A stretch of 30,209 bases of DNA from contig JAGMVK010000034.1 in NCBI GenBank assembly GCA_020747065.1, positions 2,501 to 32,709 of the forward strand, in the 5' to 3' direction. The notes under the pieces are model-generated. The model was given only the letters and a program-made list of their open reading frames with translations. It did not search any database and was not told where the DNA came from. Positions 1-10,860 of the stretch are shown piece by piece. Position 1 is the first letter of the stretch; every line of letters begins with the position of its first letter. Origin of the DNA: Cadophora sp. MPI-SDFR-AT-0126. Its lineage: Eukaryota; Ascomycota; Leotiomycetes; Helotiales; Ploettnerulaceae. The position numbers and the translations under genes are program-made.

Positions 1-1277
1 TCCGGCGTCTCCGCGAATTAGAGCTGGACTTTGATCTCCAGTACTGATGCCTCGACTCCTCTCGCCGTCTTGGTACCGTAAACCAGTGAGCATTTCCATG
101 GTTTCGAGTGTGCGTGGCTCCTTCGTAACGAGCCATCTTGTCATTGATCGAATCGGGTCTGCTTCCGGCATTGGCGTCCGCCAGGTTCTGTGTTGTGCAG
201 GGCAGGGTTAATAGATGGTTTTTGCTGGTGGCGGCATGGCTAACGCGTCTGGATTTATTGTGTGTATTGACGTGGTTACCGATCCCATGGTATCAGTCTC
301 TTCAGATGGCTGATCCGATCTCCCTTCTTGCTTCTTGAGCCAGCTCTTGTGAGATTCATCGGCCTCGTCTGCCCTTCCCGTTCAAGTCCTCAATGCGCTT
401 CCTTAACCCGCTCGTTCTCAATCTTGTGCTCCAGAAATGAGTCCAATAGAGCTGCATTCCTTGGTCGGATATGGCCGGGCCATCATAAAGGAAGCCCCGA
501 CAGAACCCTGATGCATTGAACCGGTCCTCCATATTGTGCAGCCTCGGAAGTAAGATGTGGATGGCCATGCGATTCGAAAAATAGAATAGGTGTCGTCCTT
601 TCTTCGGAATCGATAGAGAATCGAAGAGGGTGCCCACTTGCAATGGAACTCATTGAACACTCCCGAACGAAAATCCCACTATCATCCGGATGTATGAAGT
701 CGACAATAAATTTTCCCACCAGTTCATCCCGAGTATAACCTGTCAGCTGCTCTCCACTTGGGGAGAGGTACACAATCCGACCATCCGGAGTCAAAATGTG
801 TAAGAAGTCCTTCAATTCCTCTACTACCCTCTGTGACCAGTTCCTCCTCTTTGTAAATTCCGTCAACGTGCTGCCACCAGTCAAGGTCGACTGCGCTCCA
901 AACCCAGTAGGCAATGGTCCAGCACCTGCGCCGGTCATTGGATTGTCCATCGGACTGGTCATCAGGCCCCCCGTTTCTTCCCCATCGGTATGCTGTTGCT
1001 GGGCGCCAGAGTTTATTTGTTCATAGCCTTTCTGCCCAATTCCACCGTTGAGTCCAGTGAGGTCGAGCTGGCCGGGCATGTTATCAAAATCATCAAGCAC
1101 GTTGTCTTCTAGTATCCCACTCATAGATGTATCGTTCTCCATTTAGAGGTGCCTGGGCGAGGGTAATATCAGTATGTCGCAGTGGCAAATAGAGAGGCAT
1201 TCGTACCTGCGAGGCTGACAGACCCCTAGAAAGGCTGTCCATCGTCGCCGGTTCTTATAATACATGGACGGATCCAT
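1..1277 (-). CDS. wc-2: White collar 2 (WC-2), PAS-domain blue-light/clock transcription factor; 3' end outside window, frameshifted
   Basis: The longest open stretch (1142 down to 483) has a glycine/glutamine-rich N-terminus, then [20 protein letters not shown] and a PAS core with [20 protein letters not shown], the WC-2 type PAS domain. Similarity continues in other frames: [30 protein letters not shown] near 410, and after about 180 a clean run containing [20 protein letters not shown] up to base 1. The C-terminal GATA zinc finger is not reached. WC-2 is known to pair with WC-1 in the white collar complex in the nucleus. An upstream exon is likely: ATG at 1277 (MDPSMYYKN), donor at 1206, a 54-nt intron 1153-1206 with a CTGAT branch, and exon 2 from 1152. 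Frame changes occur in exon 1, at the start of exon 2, in the PAS domain and near 200, each explicable by a one-base indel. The family assignment is firm; the broken frame is either error or decay. Confidence 0.87.
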
Positions 1278-1956
1278 GTTGAGGGTGTTGGGTTCATGGC
1301 AGGACCATCCAAGAGTGACAGGCTCTATACCAAGGCCGCATTCGAGGGTGGGAAGGCCAAGATGCCTTATGCGGACCTGTATACTCTAAACATAACGAAG
1401 AGTGAAGTTGCGCCTGTGAGGGTGGGTAAGTCGTTCAGGGATCTCAGATGGCCGACTCGCAGATTGGGACGGCCCGGATGCGCTGGTGGGGTTTTGCGTT
1501 CTAGCGAAGGAACAAGCCTTTCGTGGGTGTAGACGAAGTGTAGGAGGGGGAGAGTGAATAGATGCGCAACGGCGGCGAGACATGCGACAAAATAATAATG
1601 GAATCAATATCGATCGTGAGAATGACAGGGCCCGAGAAGAGTGAGTGTACTTGGCGACAAACTAGATTGCCTATTTGAGCCCTTTGACTGTCTATTTACT
1701 CCAAGAGGTTATGATTTGGCCTATGCCACTAGAGGCTCGCCGCTAGAGACATCAACTTTAGTACAGCCACGTGATCTGGCAGCCTACCAGAACGCGCTGA
1801 ACCCAAGCCGTCGCGTCCCACTCGATATCGACCTCCAAATGTCTACAAACCAACGTCCTCCTCCACTTTTACCTCCCCAGAAATCTCGACACACCTCAAA
1901 TTCTCTGGTCTCGAGGAAACATATCACGCCAGCAAGGATAGGAAGCATCCATCATC
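1278..1956. promoter_or_regulatory. Divergent promoter region between wc-2 and rad50
   Basis: About 680 bases separate the proposed wc-2 start from the first coding base of rad50, so both genes must be controlled from here. I see a palindromic CACGTG at 1768-1773 and a GATCG at about 1611 that resembles the short core bound by white-collar proteins. Both are too short to count as sites without experiment. Open frames of 73-138 codons exist here but show no recognisable domain. Confidence 0.35.
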
Positions 1957-4900
1957 ATGTAAGTCAAGTCCTAACCATTCATGGCACACCCAAACTAACT
2001 GTCCCAGGTGTAAGTTCACCAAAGGGATCTCGTCTCAGTGATACTACAAGGCTATAGCTTCCATCACTAAGCTTGATATCAGAGGGTAAGGTGGCTATTA
2101 GGATATTTGTTGGACGTTAGCTGATTTTTCCGACGTAGAGTGCGCTCCTTTGATTCCGCAGACCACCAGACCATTCAGTTCCATGCCCCCCTCACACTCA
2201 TCGTCGGTATTAATGGATCGGGCAAGACCGTACGTGGACCATGTCCTAAGCTCTAAGGACTCTGTGCTGACACGTGTAGTCATCATTGAGTGCCTCAAGT
2301 ATGCTACGACCGGCATCCTCCCGCCGAATACCAAGAATGGTGCTTTCATCCATGACCAAAGGTCAGACCATTCCCCAGCATATCATGGCACATCTGCTAC
2401 TTTAGCCTAGCTCAACGGAGTGAAGGAGGTGATGGCACAGGTCAAGCTTGAGTTTCCACAACGCATCCCAGGCAAAGCTCGTCGTTAATCGCAGTCTATC
2501 CCTCACAGTCACTAAAGCCTCCGTCAAGCAAAAAAACACTTGAGTGCAACCTCCTCATCAAAGGCCAGAAATGGGGGAACGAACATCGATATCTACAAAA
2601 GTCAGCGAATTAGACAAGATTGTGCCGCCAGCATTTGGGAGTTTCTCCAGCCATTTTGGAGGCCGTCATATTCTGCCATCAAGATGAATCTCTCTGGCTA
2701 TGAGTGAACCCTCCAAACTCAAGGTCCGATTCGACGAAATTTTCGAGGCCCAGAAGTACACGAAGGCTATCGACAATATCAACAAGATCAGCAAGTTTCA
2801 AAGAATTGAGCTAGGCAAGCTCAAAATTCACGAAGCAAACTTCAAGGAACTTAAGGACAAGGCAGAGCGTGTGAAGCAGAAGTCTTATGATCTCCAGGCA
2901 GAGATCGACGCCCTCGAGGTCAAGCAACAGTCTCTCAGGTGGAGATAGCTGCTGCTGAGAAGGTTTCTGCCGAGAAGCACCGTCTCAAGACGGAAGCCCA
3001 CAGCATTGCGGGCAAGTTGGAGCAGAAGAAGAACCATGCTGAATTTCTTGAAAGCTCTCTAGAGAGCTTGAGAACAAACTTGGTGGAGCTCAAGGAGTCC
3101 TGCATGAATGGCTCGAGGCTACCCTCAACCAATATGAGGAACGCATGGCCCCATATCGAGAACGGGCAAATGAGTACGCCGAGCAATACCAACAGCTTCT
3201 GGACGATTCCAAGAATGGTCGGGGGTCAAATTTCTCAGAAGGAAATTGAGCAAGGACAGCATCAGGCTACCAAGCAGGCTTATGACGAAAATTTGGTCAA
3301 GGCGAGTTGATCTCATCCATTCAACTGCTCAGGAGTATTCTCTCCGCGGATATGATGGTGGACCTTGATGACAGTCAGATCACGCGATTCGTACAGAGAG
3401 TCCACAAGCTTTCGCGCGACAAGGAGCGCGAGCTGGAGAGCGTAAAGAAGGCCACTGCTGATGAGTTACGGCAGACTCAAGCCAATCTTACGAAGCTCGA
3501 CCAGCGCAAGGCTACTCTCAACCAGGAAAAGGTCAATGCTAGTCAGGCACATCACCGCAAATGACAAGAATATCCGCCGAAGACAGGCTGATATGACCAA
3601 TATCGACATGGACGAAGGTGCCAAGGCCAAGCTTGACGCTGCTCTCAGCGATGCAGAGGAGCGTCTTGCCAAAGCTAACAGCGATTGGGATTCCGCTTCA
3701 TGGGATCAGAATTTGAAGGCCGAGAAGGCAAACCTTAAGGAGTTGGAGCAGGAGGCAACTCGATTGGGCGAAGAGCTTTTCCAGATCAACAAGCTGGCTA
3801 AGGATCGTGCTGCACTTGAGTATGCGAAGAAAGAAGCAAAGAATGCTCGCCAATCTCTCGAGACGATGCTGTCTACCCACCAAGAGCAGTTGAATGAACT
3901 CATTGGTAGTGACTGGACCCCAGATACGCTCCAGGAGGAATTTGAGGCGGTTCTTGAGCAACGCACTCATACGCTCAAGGATTTGAAGACGCAGCAGGAT
4001 TCTGCAGTTCAACAGCTCTCGCAGACCCAGTTCGAGCTCAAGACGGCACGAGCTACTGCTGCGAAGAAGAAGGCTGAGCTGGACAAGAACATGGCAAAAG
4101 TCCTAGCTTCCATCACTGACGACCAAGACAATGCAATCCACATCCCTTGAGCAATACAAGGAAGAGTATGAGTCATTGGAAGAGGACTATGCCAACCACA
4201 AAAACGGTATTGCCGGTACCAGTGCGCTCTTGAGCATGTATACCTCAGTTTCTCGACACTGTGAACTCGCATGACTGCTGCCAGCTTTGTGAAAGATCCT
4301 TTACGGACCAGAAGCAACGCCGCCACGCTGCTGCGAAGTTGGAGAAGTTGGTGGCTAAGCAAAATGAGGCCGACAAGAAGAAGGACCTGATGGAGGCTGA
4401 GGCACTCTTCAAGCAGCTGATCGAGTCCGTCCTCTCTACGATATCTGTATGAAGCTACGGGACATTGAGATTCCTTCACTTGAAAAGGACATCAAGCGAA
4501 TTGAGGCTGAGAAGACATCCCGAGTTTCAACAGCCGAAACGCCAGGACCGCCTGTTCAGCGATGAGGAGTCCGCCAAGAGAGACATTGAAGCCCAGGCAA
4601 GACTGTCCATGATATCACAACATACAATAGTGACATGCCAAGCATGAGAAGGGATCAATAGACTGGTCTTCCCAGGAACCTTCTCTAGCACTATGTCTAT
4701 TGAAGAGATTCGGTGAGCAGTCTGATGCTTGCAACGACAAGATCAGAGTTTTAAGAGCAAGACAGACAAGATTGGATGCCGACAAGGGAGCGCGCAAGAG
4801 TCGAGATTCTCACCTTGGAGAAGCAAGCTTGGGAATATTCTCACAGCAAGTCGCCAGTGCCAAGCATCTGTTGGAGAAGAAGCAGAGCATTGCCGCTGCA

Positions 4901-6204
4901 ATCGAGGAACTTCGTGAGTCTAACAATCAACAGCGTAGCGTCTATCAGCAAGGCGGACTCTGAGCTCGAGTCACTTGAGCCTCAATTTGCCAAGGCAAAT
5001 GCGCAACACGAGGATGTTCAGCGACGTGGCAATGCCAAACAGAAGGAGGTTCAAGGCGACAAGGACAAGCTTGCCCAAACTGTCAATCGATTCAAGCTCA
5101 TTGAAGATGCAATAAATGCATACATCGAGAATGATGGACCTGGAAAGATTGAGGCTTGTGGGCGTACTATCAAGCTTCTCAAAAAGGAATTGGACCGTTA
5201 TGAAAAGGAAACTCAGCAAGTCACTAAGAAGTCCACGACCTGAAGACTCAACTTGCAGATGGTGACAACACCAAGAGAAGCATTCAGGACAACATTAGGT
5301 TCCGAAAATCGCTCAGAGATCTGGAGCTCGTGAACGAGGAATTGCTGAATTGGAGACTCATAATGCAACCGAGGACTACCAGCGATATCTTCGTGAAGCT
5401 ACTCTCGCCGACAAGCTGTTGCCACGTTGACTGCTGAGAGAGGCCCTATCATCGTATCCATGTACGCTAAGGACGAGGCCCTTGGAAAGATCATGACTGA
5501 GTGGGAGATCGATTACAAAGATGCTGCCGCAAATTATCGCAAGGCTCATGTGGAAGTTGAGACCACGAAGGCTGCTATCGAGGATCTGCAGAAGTGTTCC
5601 AAGGCATTGGACAACGCTATCTTGCAATTCCATAGCGTCAAGATGGAGGAGATCAACAGCATTGCAGCCGACCTTTGGCAGAAGACATACCAAGGCACTG
5701 ATGTCGACACCATTATGATCAAGTCCGAGAACGAGAATCCTTCAGCCACAGCCTCGACTAGACGAAATTTCAACTACCGTGTGGTCATGGTCAAGCAGGA
5801 TGCTGAGATGGACATGCGTGGTCGATGCAGTGCTGGTCAAAAGGTGTTGGCCTGTATCATTATTCGTCTTGCCCTTGCCGAGTGCTTTGGAGCTAATTGT
5901 GGAGTAAGTCCCCTTCCTCTCTTTCGATTATTAACTACTAACAAATATCAAGGTCATTGCTCTCGACGAACCCACCACCAATCTTGATCAGGACAATATC
6001 AAGGCTTTGGCAGTGTCACTCCACAAGATCATCGAGAGTCGCAGACATCAACCAAACTTCCAGCTTATCATCATCACCCACGATGAAGAGTTCTTGAAGG
6101 AGATGAAGTGTTCCGATTTCACAGAGTCTTACTACCGTGTATCCAGAAATGCGGCTCAGAAGAGTCAGATTGAGAGACAGAGTCTGACAGATTTCATGGG
6201 ATAG
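1957..6204 (+). CDS. rad50: RAD50, ATPase/coiled-coil subunit of the MRE11-RAD50 complex; frameshifted
   Basis: Family role: DNA double-strand break sensing, tethering and resection, and telomere upkeep, in the nucleus with MRE11 and NBS1/XRS2. In order I see KLDIRG/VRSFD, Walker A GINGSGKT at 2206-2229, the Q-loop stretch FCHQDESLW near 2670, two long charged coiled-coil arms, the zinc hook C-Q-L-C at 4279-4290, the ABC signature RCSAGQK at 5823-5843, Walker B IALDEPT at 5956-5976, the H-loop ITHDEEF, and a TAG ending at 6204. Length matches the family's roughly 1,300 residues. Introns I place: 1959-2007, 2010-2057, 2086-2138, 2230-2279, 2362-2410 and 5904-5952. At least 15 one-base breaks interrupt the arms, for example a 7-A run near 2530, GGGGG near 2570, and near 2629, 2698 and 2936. 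The longest clean piece is about 650 bases. All functional motifs survive, so recent decay or sequence error fits better than an old pseudogene. Confidence 0.93.
1959..2057 (+). other. Two back-to-back introns splitting the rad50 start codon, with a 2-nt exon between
   Basis: The bases AT at 1957-1958 are followed by a canonical 49-nt intron 1959-2007 (GTAAGT donor, CTAACT branch region, CAG end), then GT at 2008-2009, then a second 48-nt intron 2010-2057 (GTAAGT donor, TAG end). Joining AT, GT and the exon from 2058 gives ATG TCT TCC, that is [11 protein letters not shown], a sensible RAD50 N-terminus. Without this splicing there is no ATG in frame: the genomic codon before SITKLDIRG reads ATA. 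The alternative is a single base error converting ATG to ATA at 2054-2056. Confidence 0.5.
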
Positions 6205-7193
6205 ATTTTCTGTTGCGAATTTAGGGGTTTACGGAAAAGGAGTCCTTGGCTAAGGATGGGGCGTTCATCTGCAGCGATTTGTTTTTTGCAGCGACTTGTC
6301 ATTTCAAGCGACAAAAATCATCGTGCATGGGTATGCATGGGCATGGCATGGCATAGCTACGGCGTTAGCTTATGGGTATTTTGATTTTTAGACTGGGGTA
6401 ATCATTGTACATTGGCGATCTGGAGACTTCTTTAGAGTACTCTAATATGATACCTGCCTGGATATCTCCTTCCTTGCGCTTGTGACTTGCTACGTAGAAC
6501 ACCTTTCCTGACCCGAGTACTCGATATTACCTTGAGATACGAGCTGCTTTTCATTCATTCTCTGATATGTGCTGTCAAGGAAGGGCATGCTGCTGCATAC
6601 TCAAATGACCTCGCTTGCCGACCAAAAAGCGTGGCCACCACAACAACTCGACAAAACAAACACGAAAAAAAAAGAGGAAACAAGCCCTCAGAACTCAATT
6701 ACCAAACACCGAACAATGCACAGAAAGACAAGACAAGAAAAATTCAAATATGAAAAACTCAGAATGGATCGGAGCCTCGGCCCCAACCTCTATAGAACCA
6801 GGCGAACTGATTTTGTTTGAAGTTGGGTGGCCATCGACGGGACTGCACCCTGCACTCTCTCTCTCAACTAAGTAATTTATGCGTCAGAAGGTGCATGCAC
6901 TTAATCTCTTGACGGTTAAGCGTTAAGCTACAGTGGTATGTCGAGCATGTGTTGGTGTTGATTAGTTGGTTATTTGAATGGCATTGTTTGGTTGGTACTT
7001 TGTGAGTGGCGGACTTCAGGGGCAGAATGTGAGTTGATGTTGTGATTGTGGTTACCTGTAACAATGTTGTGTTGAGGTGAGCACATCCGTGGTGACATGG
7101 AGGGTTCAGTATTCTTGATCCGATTTGAAGGGTAATGCCCATATCATTATGAAGGATTTAATCGCAGTTGAATGCATCCTAGTTATCGAACTT
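6205..7193. other. Intergenic, 3' flanks of rad50 and the TPR gene
   Basis: The two genes converge here. The stretch contains imperfect GCATGG repeats at about 6324-6354, an A-rich run near 6660-6740, and GT-rich sequence at 6930-7080. Open frames below 95 codons show no domain. No gene is supported. Confidence 0.6.
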
Positions 7194-8723
7194 CTATTCT
7201 CCTGCTTCATTATCTTCAATCACCTCCGATTCCGCAGGTTCATCAGAGGAAGATTTCTTCCTACTCCCCAAGAAAGACACTAGGTTCCTCAAACTGGCCA
7301 TCGTGTCCGGGTGATTCTTTCCCAGAACCCTCTCCTGAACAGCAACGTTTTCGCGATACAGAAGCTCTGCCTCCTCTGACTTGTCTTGTAATTGCAGGAC
7401 TACCGCAAGATTGTTGGCAACGACCAGGGTCTGTGGATGTTCTTTCCCCGCAGTCTTCTGTCGGATCTCTAGCGCTTTGCGATAGATGTGCTCTGCTGCT
7501 TCGCTGAATTTCCCTCGGGCCTGACAGACGGCTGCGACATTGTTCATGCTTGCGAGGGTATCCGGGTGATGCTCGCCCTGTATTGTTTGCTTCGACATCT
7601 CAATGCTGCGATATGCGATTTCTGCCTCAGCAAGTTGTCCTTGAGTTCTCAGCAGAAAAGCATAGTTGTTGTAGTAGGCGAGCGTGCCAGGGTGATGCAC
7701 TCCCAAGATCTGGCCGCTGAGGGCCCATATCTGTTCATAGATCGGCAAGGCTTCAACGAATTTCCGTTGTCGTCTAAGGATAGATCCGACAAGAGCTTTG
7801 AACAAGAGTACTTCTGGATCCCCATCGCCGATGCTGGATTGGAAGCGTGCCATGGCTTCTTTTGCGATAGGTTCAGCCTCTGCGAGTTTACCTTGGTCAA
7901 AAAGCAGATTTGCAAGCTGACGCATACTTCGAAGTGTTTCACAGTGGTTTCTGGCCAGAACTTGGGACTTGCCCTCAAGTGCTTTTCTGCAATAGTGTTC
8001 TGCTCTTTCATATTGCCCATCGCGTCGTAGATAAAAGGAAAGATTGCTCATTGCCAGTAGCCCTTCCTCGTGGCGCTCCCCGTACCTGTCGATGATTGCA
8101 GAAAGCTCGATCTGACAGAGTTCCGCTGCGCGCTTATGGGATCCCTGAGCGTCTAGATGCCAGACAATCTGCTGAGATGCACCAAAAAGTGATTTAGATA
8201 TCACAAAAGATTCTGGTGCCATTACGAGGTCGTCAAGGAGAAGGGAATCGATGCATTGCTGAATATGTTTCTTGTCTCTGGTACTAATTTCGACGTCTTG
8301 CGATCGTAGATCCAGAAGATACGCTCCCAGGACAATGGCCCCTTCGATTCTATATTCGCGCTTGAGTTTGTTTGGTGCATTTGAGTATGCCCACGAAAGC
8401 ACTTCGGAACTTGTCTGGATCACAACGGCGTCTTTATCAGTCTGGCAATCAACGAGTACCGATAAGTCTCGTAGTCTTATGAGGATATCTCGAAAGGCAT
8501 CGGGATCCCACGATCTATCGTCTTTTCGACAAGATGCCATCCAGTCCTTCTTTTGAGCGGCATATGCATGGAAAAGCTTGTCTGAAAATTCTGATATTTT
8601 GTTTGATGAAAATGCGCCGAATAATCTCACGAGATGAAGAATCTCATCGGCATTGTTGGGGAAGAGGCGGTGAAAGAATTGCTCCGGTGTTAGTAATTGT
8701 ATTCCTGTCCAGATTATCACCAT
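7194..8723 (-). CDS. Winged-helix-like/TPR protein, resembling the C-terminal half of a fungal NLR (STAND) protein
   Basis: An uninterrupted 509-codon frame. Residues about 215-485 contain six full and one partial 42-residue TPR of kinesin-light-chain type (repeated HPDTL-ASMNN-A-GKFSEAE pattern), a usual sensor region of fungal NLR-like proteins. Residues about 20-135 (ILHLVRLFGAFSS, then LRDLSVLV and a following helix) read like the winged-helix segment that follows an NB-ARC/NACHT domain, but no P-loop or nucleotide-binding core precedes it. The protein therefore looks like a truncated or NBD-less relative. The ATG overlaps the stop codon of the caspase-like gene upstream (TAATG). The same frame is open upstream to an ATG at 8801 except for one TGA at about 8732-8734, so the true start may be 8801. 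It is free of frameshifts, unlike its neighbour. The TPR call is firm; the NLR link is inference. Confidence 0.75.
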   Translation of the reverse strand: MVIIWTGIQLLTPEQFFHRLFPNNADEILHLVRLFGAFSSNKISEFSDKLFHAYAAQKKDWMASCRKDDRSWDPDAFRDILIRLRDLSVLVDCQTDKDAVVIQTSSEVLSWAYSNAPNKLKREYRIEGAIVLGAYLLDLRSQDVEISTRDKKHIQQCIDSLLLDDLVMAPESFVISKSLFGASQQIVWHLDAQGSHKRAAELCQIELSAIIDRYGERHEEGLLAMSNLSFYLRRDGQYERAEHYCRKALEGKSQVLARNHCETLRSMRQLANLLFDQGKLAEAEPIAKEAMARFQSSIGDGDPEVLLFKALVGSILRRQRKFVEALPIYEQIWALSGQILGVHHPGTLAYYNNYAFLLRTQGQLAEAEIAYRSIEMSKQTIQGEHHPDTLASMNNVAAVCQARGKFSEAAEHIYRKALEIRQKTAGKEHPQTLVVANNLAVVLQLQDKSEEAELLYRENVAVQERVLGKNHPDTMASLRNLVSFLGSRKKSSSDEPAESEVIEDNEAGE

Positions 8724-10337
8724 TATCCTTCATGGGCTTCTTTGCTCCTCTTCAGCAATTGAAGGAAGCGGTACTCCTGTGATAGTAATAGCTTGAGACA
8801 TGCTCTGTAATGCACCTGTGCAAAAGCTCCACTATGCTTTCGAAGCTTGATTTCAACCGGATCTTCTGCAACAATCGCATCTTGGGTACTTCTTCGTGCT
8901 CGATCACCGGTATTGGTTTTCCTCGAGCCGGATCTGTGAGGCGGGTTCCTAGACGTGACATCTGCTACTGGCTGGCATGCGGGGTTATCCGGTAGCATAT
9001 TGTAAACCGCGACTGGAATTGACACATTGACTACTGTCGAGTAACTGCTGTACACCCTTCGACCTTGACATGTTTAGCCAGTCCGGGAAATCCACAAATC
9101 CACCGACGGCACGCCTCTGCATTTGGAAGCGCTTGATCCTCATCAAGTGCAATGGAAACGAGCATGTGCGGTACTTTCAAGTCGAAAGTCACGTCTGAAG
9201 ACCTACTCTCAACTCGGTCGAAGTTCCAATCCTGTGTTCAATTGCCCATCACTGGGCATCAATGACTCCTCCAATTATTCACACCCAAGGCTCATTAGAT
9301 CAAAATAAATGGATGGTGTCAAGCAATCCCGTGGCAAGATCGGTTCGGCTGTTCTCGAAGTCGCCCCACTAGGTGATGTCTCAACGATCTCAATAAGTGT
9401 TCGTTTACAAAGCCTGATACCGTCAACGCGAGGATCTCTAGAGCCATTGATGTATACAGGAGTACTGCGCCATTCTCTTTTCTGCCCGTTTGAGCATCGT
9501 TCTTTCCGCCTCTGCATCAGAACTCTCAGAACCTCGCAATGTAGCATCGTGACTGAGAAAGAAGGGACATCTTTCCAGTCTAAAAGCACCTCACTCAGGG
9601 AGGTTGTGAAGAGTGCTCCCCAGGTGGTGGTGCATCCCTTCAAATCCACAAGCAGCAAGAGTTTTCCATTGCAGAATTGGATGGTGCAGGTGCAGAACTC
9701 GCCGCAGCGCAGCAGTCGAGGAGAACCAAGACATCGGATTTTGCTCGTTCGAATAAGCCCTGAATATGAGACCACTCCACGGTCGGACAGCCCGGATGCT
9801 GGGAACTAGCTTGACGTTAGTGATGCTGTTTTGCTTGAAAACATAAACATACGCGAATGTTGGAATTTGTTTAGCGCAAATGGGAGATGGGCAAATGCTA
9901 GGGGAGCGGCTGATGAAAACAACGAGATTTTGCTTACTACGCCCAAGTCGACTGGCGGTATCGATTGATAAGACCGTGGCCCGCATAGTACAAGATGAAT
10001 AAGTTGTCTGCGTATCAAATCTCGAATAAATTTCAGGGCATTGGCCATAACATCGTACTGCGAGCTCTCGTTCGATGGAATGATCCATGTCGTAGCGTCA
10101 AAACCATACTCCTCATGGAAGACTCTACGAAGCGCATCTAATTCTCTCTCGAATCCCCCACTCACCATTTCTCCCATCTCATCAAAGCGACATGCACTGA
10201 TTTGTATCGTGAGCCTCCCTGATCGGAAATGAGGAACTGACAGCCTCAAATTTGTCAGCCTTGTGTACTTGTCCCACAGTCAGCAACCCTACTTTCTCAA
10301 TATTCTCTGCAAGCTGCTCAGATCCTTTAACTGCCAT
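8723..10337 (-). CDS. Caspase-like (peptidase C14 / metacaspase-related) protein; frameshifted
   Basis: Three frames read in turn give one fungal caspase-like protein. FERELDALRRVFHEEYGFDA lies near 10130, the catalytic histidine segment LYYAGHG near 9980, the catalytic cysteine segment DVLVLLDCCAAAS near 9725, and FSVTMLHCEVLRVLMQRR plus TPVYI near 9500. The conserved C-terminal region follows (PHMLVSIALDEDQALPNAEA near 9150, PVAVYNMLPDNPAC near 9000), with a stop at 8723-8725. Both catalytic residues survive. A plausible start is ATG 10337 (MAVKGSEQLAENIEKVG), followed by a 45-nt intron 10197-10241. At least four one-base breaks are needed; one near 9056 sits in a GGG run where GGGG would restore the frame. 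Family role: cysteine peptidases tied to fungal regulated cell death, often beside NLR genes. Domain identity is strong; exon limits are approximate. Confidence 0.68.
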
Positions 10338-10421
10338 CCTAGTCGTGAGGTGTCATGTGTCATAGGTGGTGAGGTCGAAGGAGTGCCGTCCGACTGATTG
10401 CTGTCTATGTCTGTATCCCTG

Positions 10422-10860
10422 TCATACACCGAGCTCCTTCAGCAATCGAAGAGTCTCCATCTGATAGGATGAAGAATTCGGGTGAAGCCATAGCGCAGTC
10501 GAAATTGTTAGGGTCTTGATGTCCGCCGCCTCATTTTTGTCGATTATGTATTGTATCTCCCCGGCAAAGAAGACAAGAGATGCCTGGAGATGACAAATTG
10601 AGAGATACATCAAAGTATTGACGTGCATATTGAAAATATGCCTTATTCGTTACCGCGTCGATATCGACTTCTGGTGTTGCGGGGTGCTTCTGATAGGCTA
10701 GGGCGTGACAACTTCGCCCCCAAACGCACAAAGCCTCAGATGTACGGCAAGCAAGTATGCGGCTACCTGCTCTCGCCATCAGGATGCATTGAAGGCACCC
10801 CATGCGCCTAGGACGACGGATCAGAAGCAGGGCGACCCAAGCAATCAAATGGAATATCAA
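10422..10860 (-). pseudogene. Unidentified broken reading frame, possibly a fragment of a fungal transcription-factor middle domain
   Basis: Two overlapping minus-strand frames can be joined by one shift into NKAYFQYARQYFD, then LQASLVFFAGEIQYI, then STALWLHPNSSSYQ. The spacing resembles the middle homology region of Zn2Cys6 regulators (an aromatic-rich helix, a leucine-rich LQAL-type helix, then a DLGLHR-like motif). No zinc cluster is visible upstream, and the fragment ends about 90 bases before the caspase-like start. I do not recognise it with confidence; it may be a relic. Confidence 0.22.

Noticed and set aside
1641..2057. 138-codon plus-strand open frame upstream of rad50
   Set aside because: No domain or composition typical of a protein; it runs through two canonical introns and the rad50 start in a different frame.
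6324..6354. Imperfect GCATGG repeats that might be a regulatory array
   Set aside because: Too short and irregular, in the 3' flank of rad50; probably simple-sequence drift.
7488..8030. 180-codon plus-strand open frame
   Set aside because: It lies wholly antisense to the clean TPR gene and mirrors its repeat codons.
9309..9809. 166-codon plus-strand open frame
   Set aside because: Antisense to the caspase-like gene, whose minus-strand frames hold the catalytic motifs.
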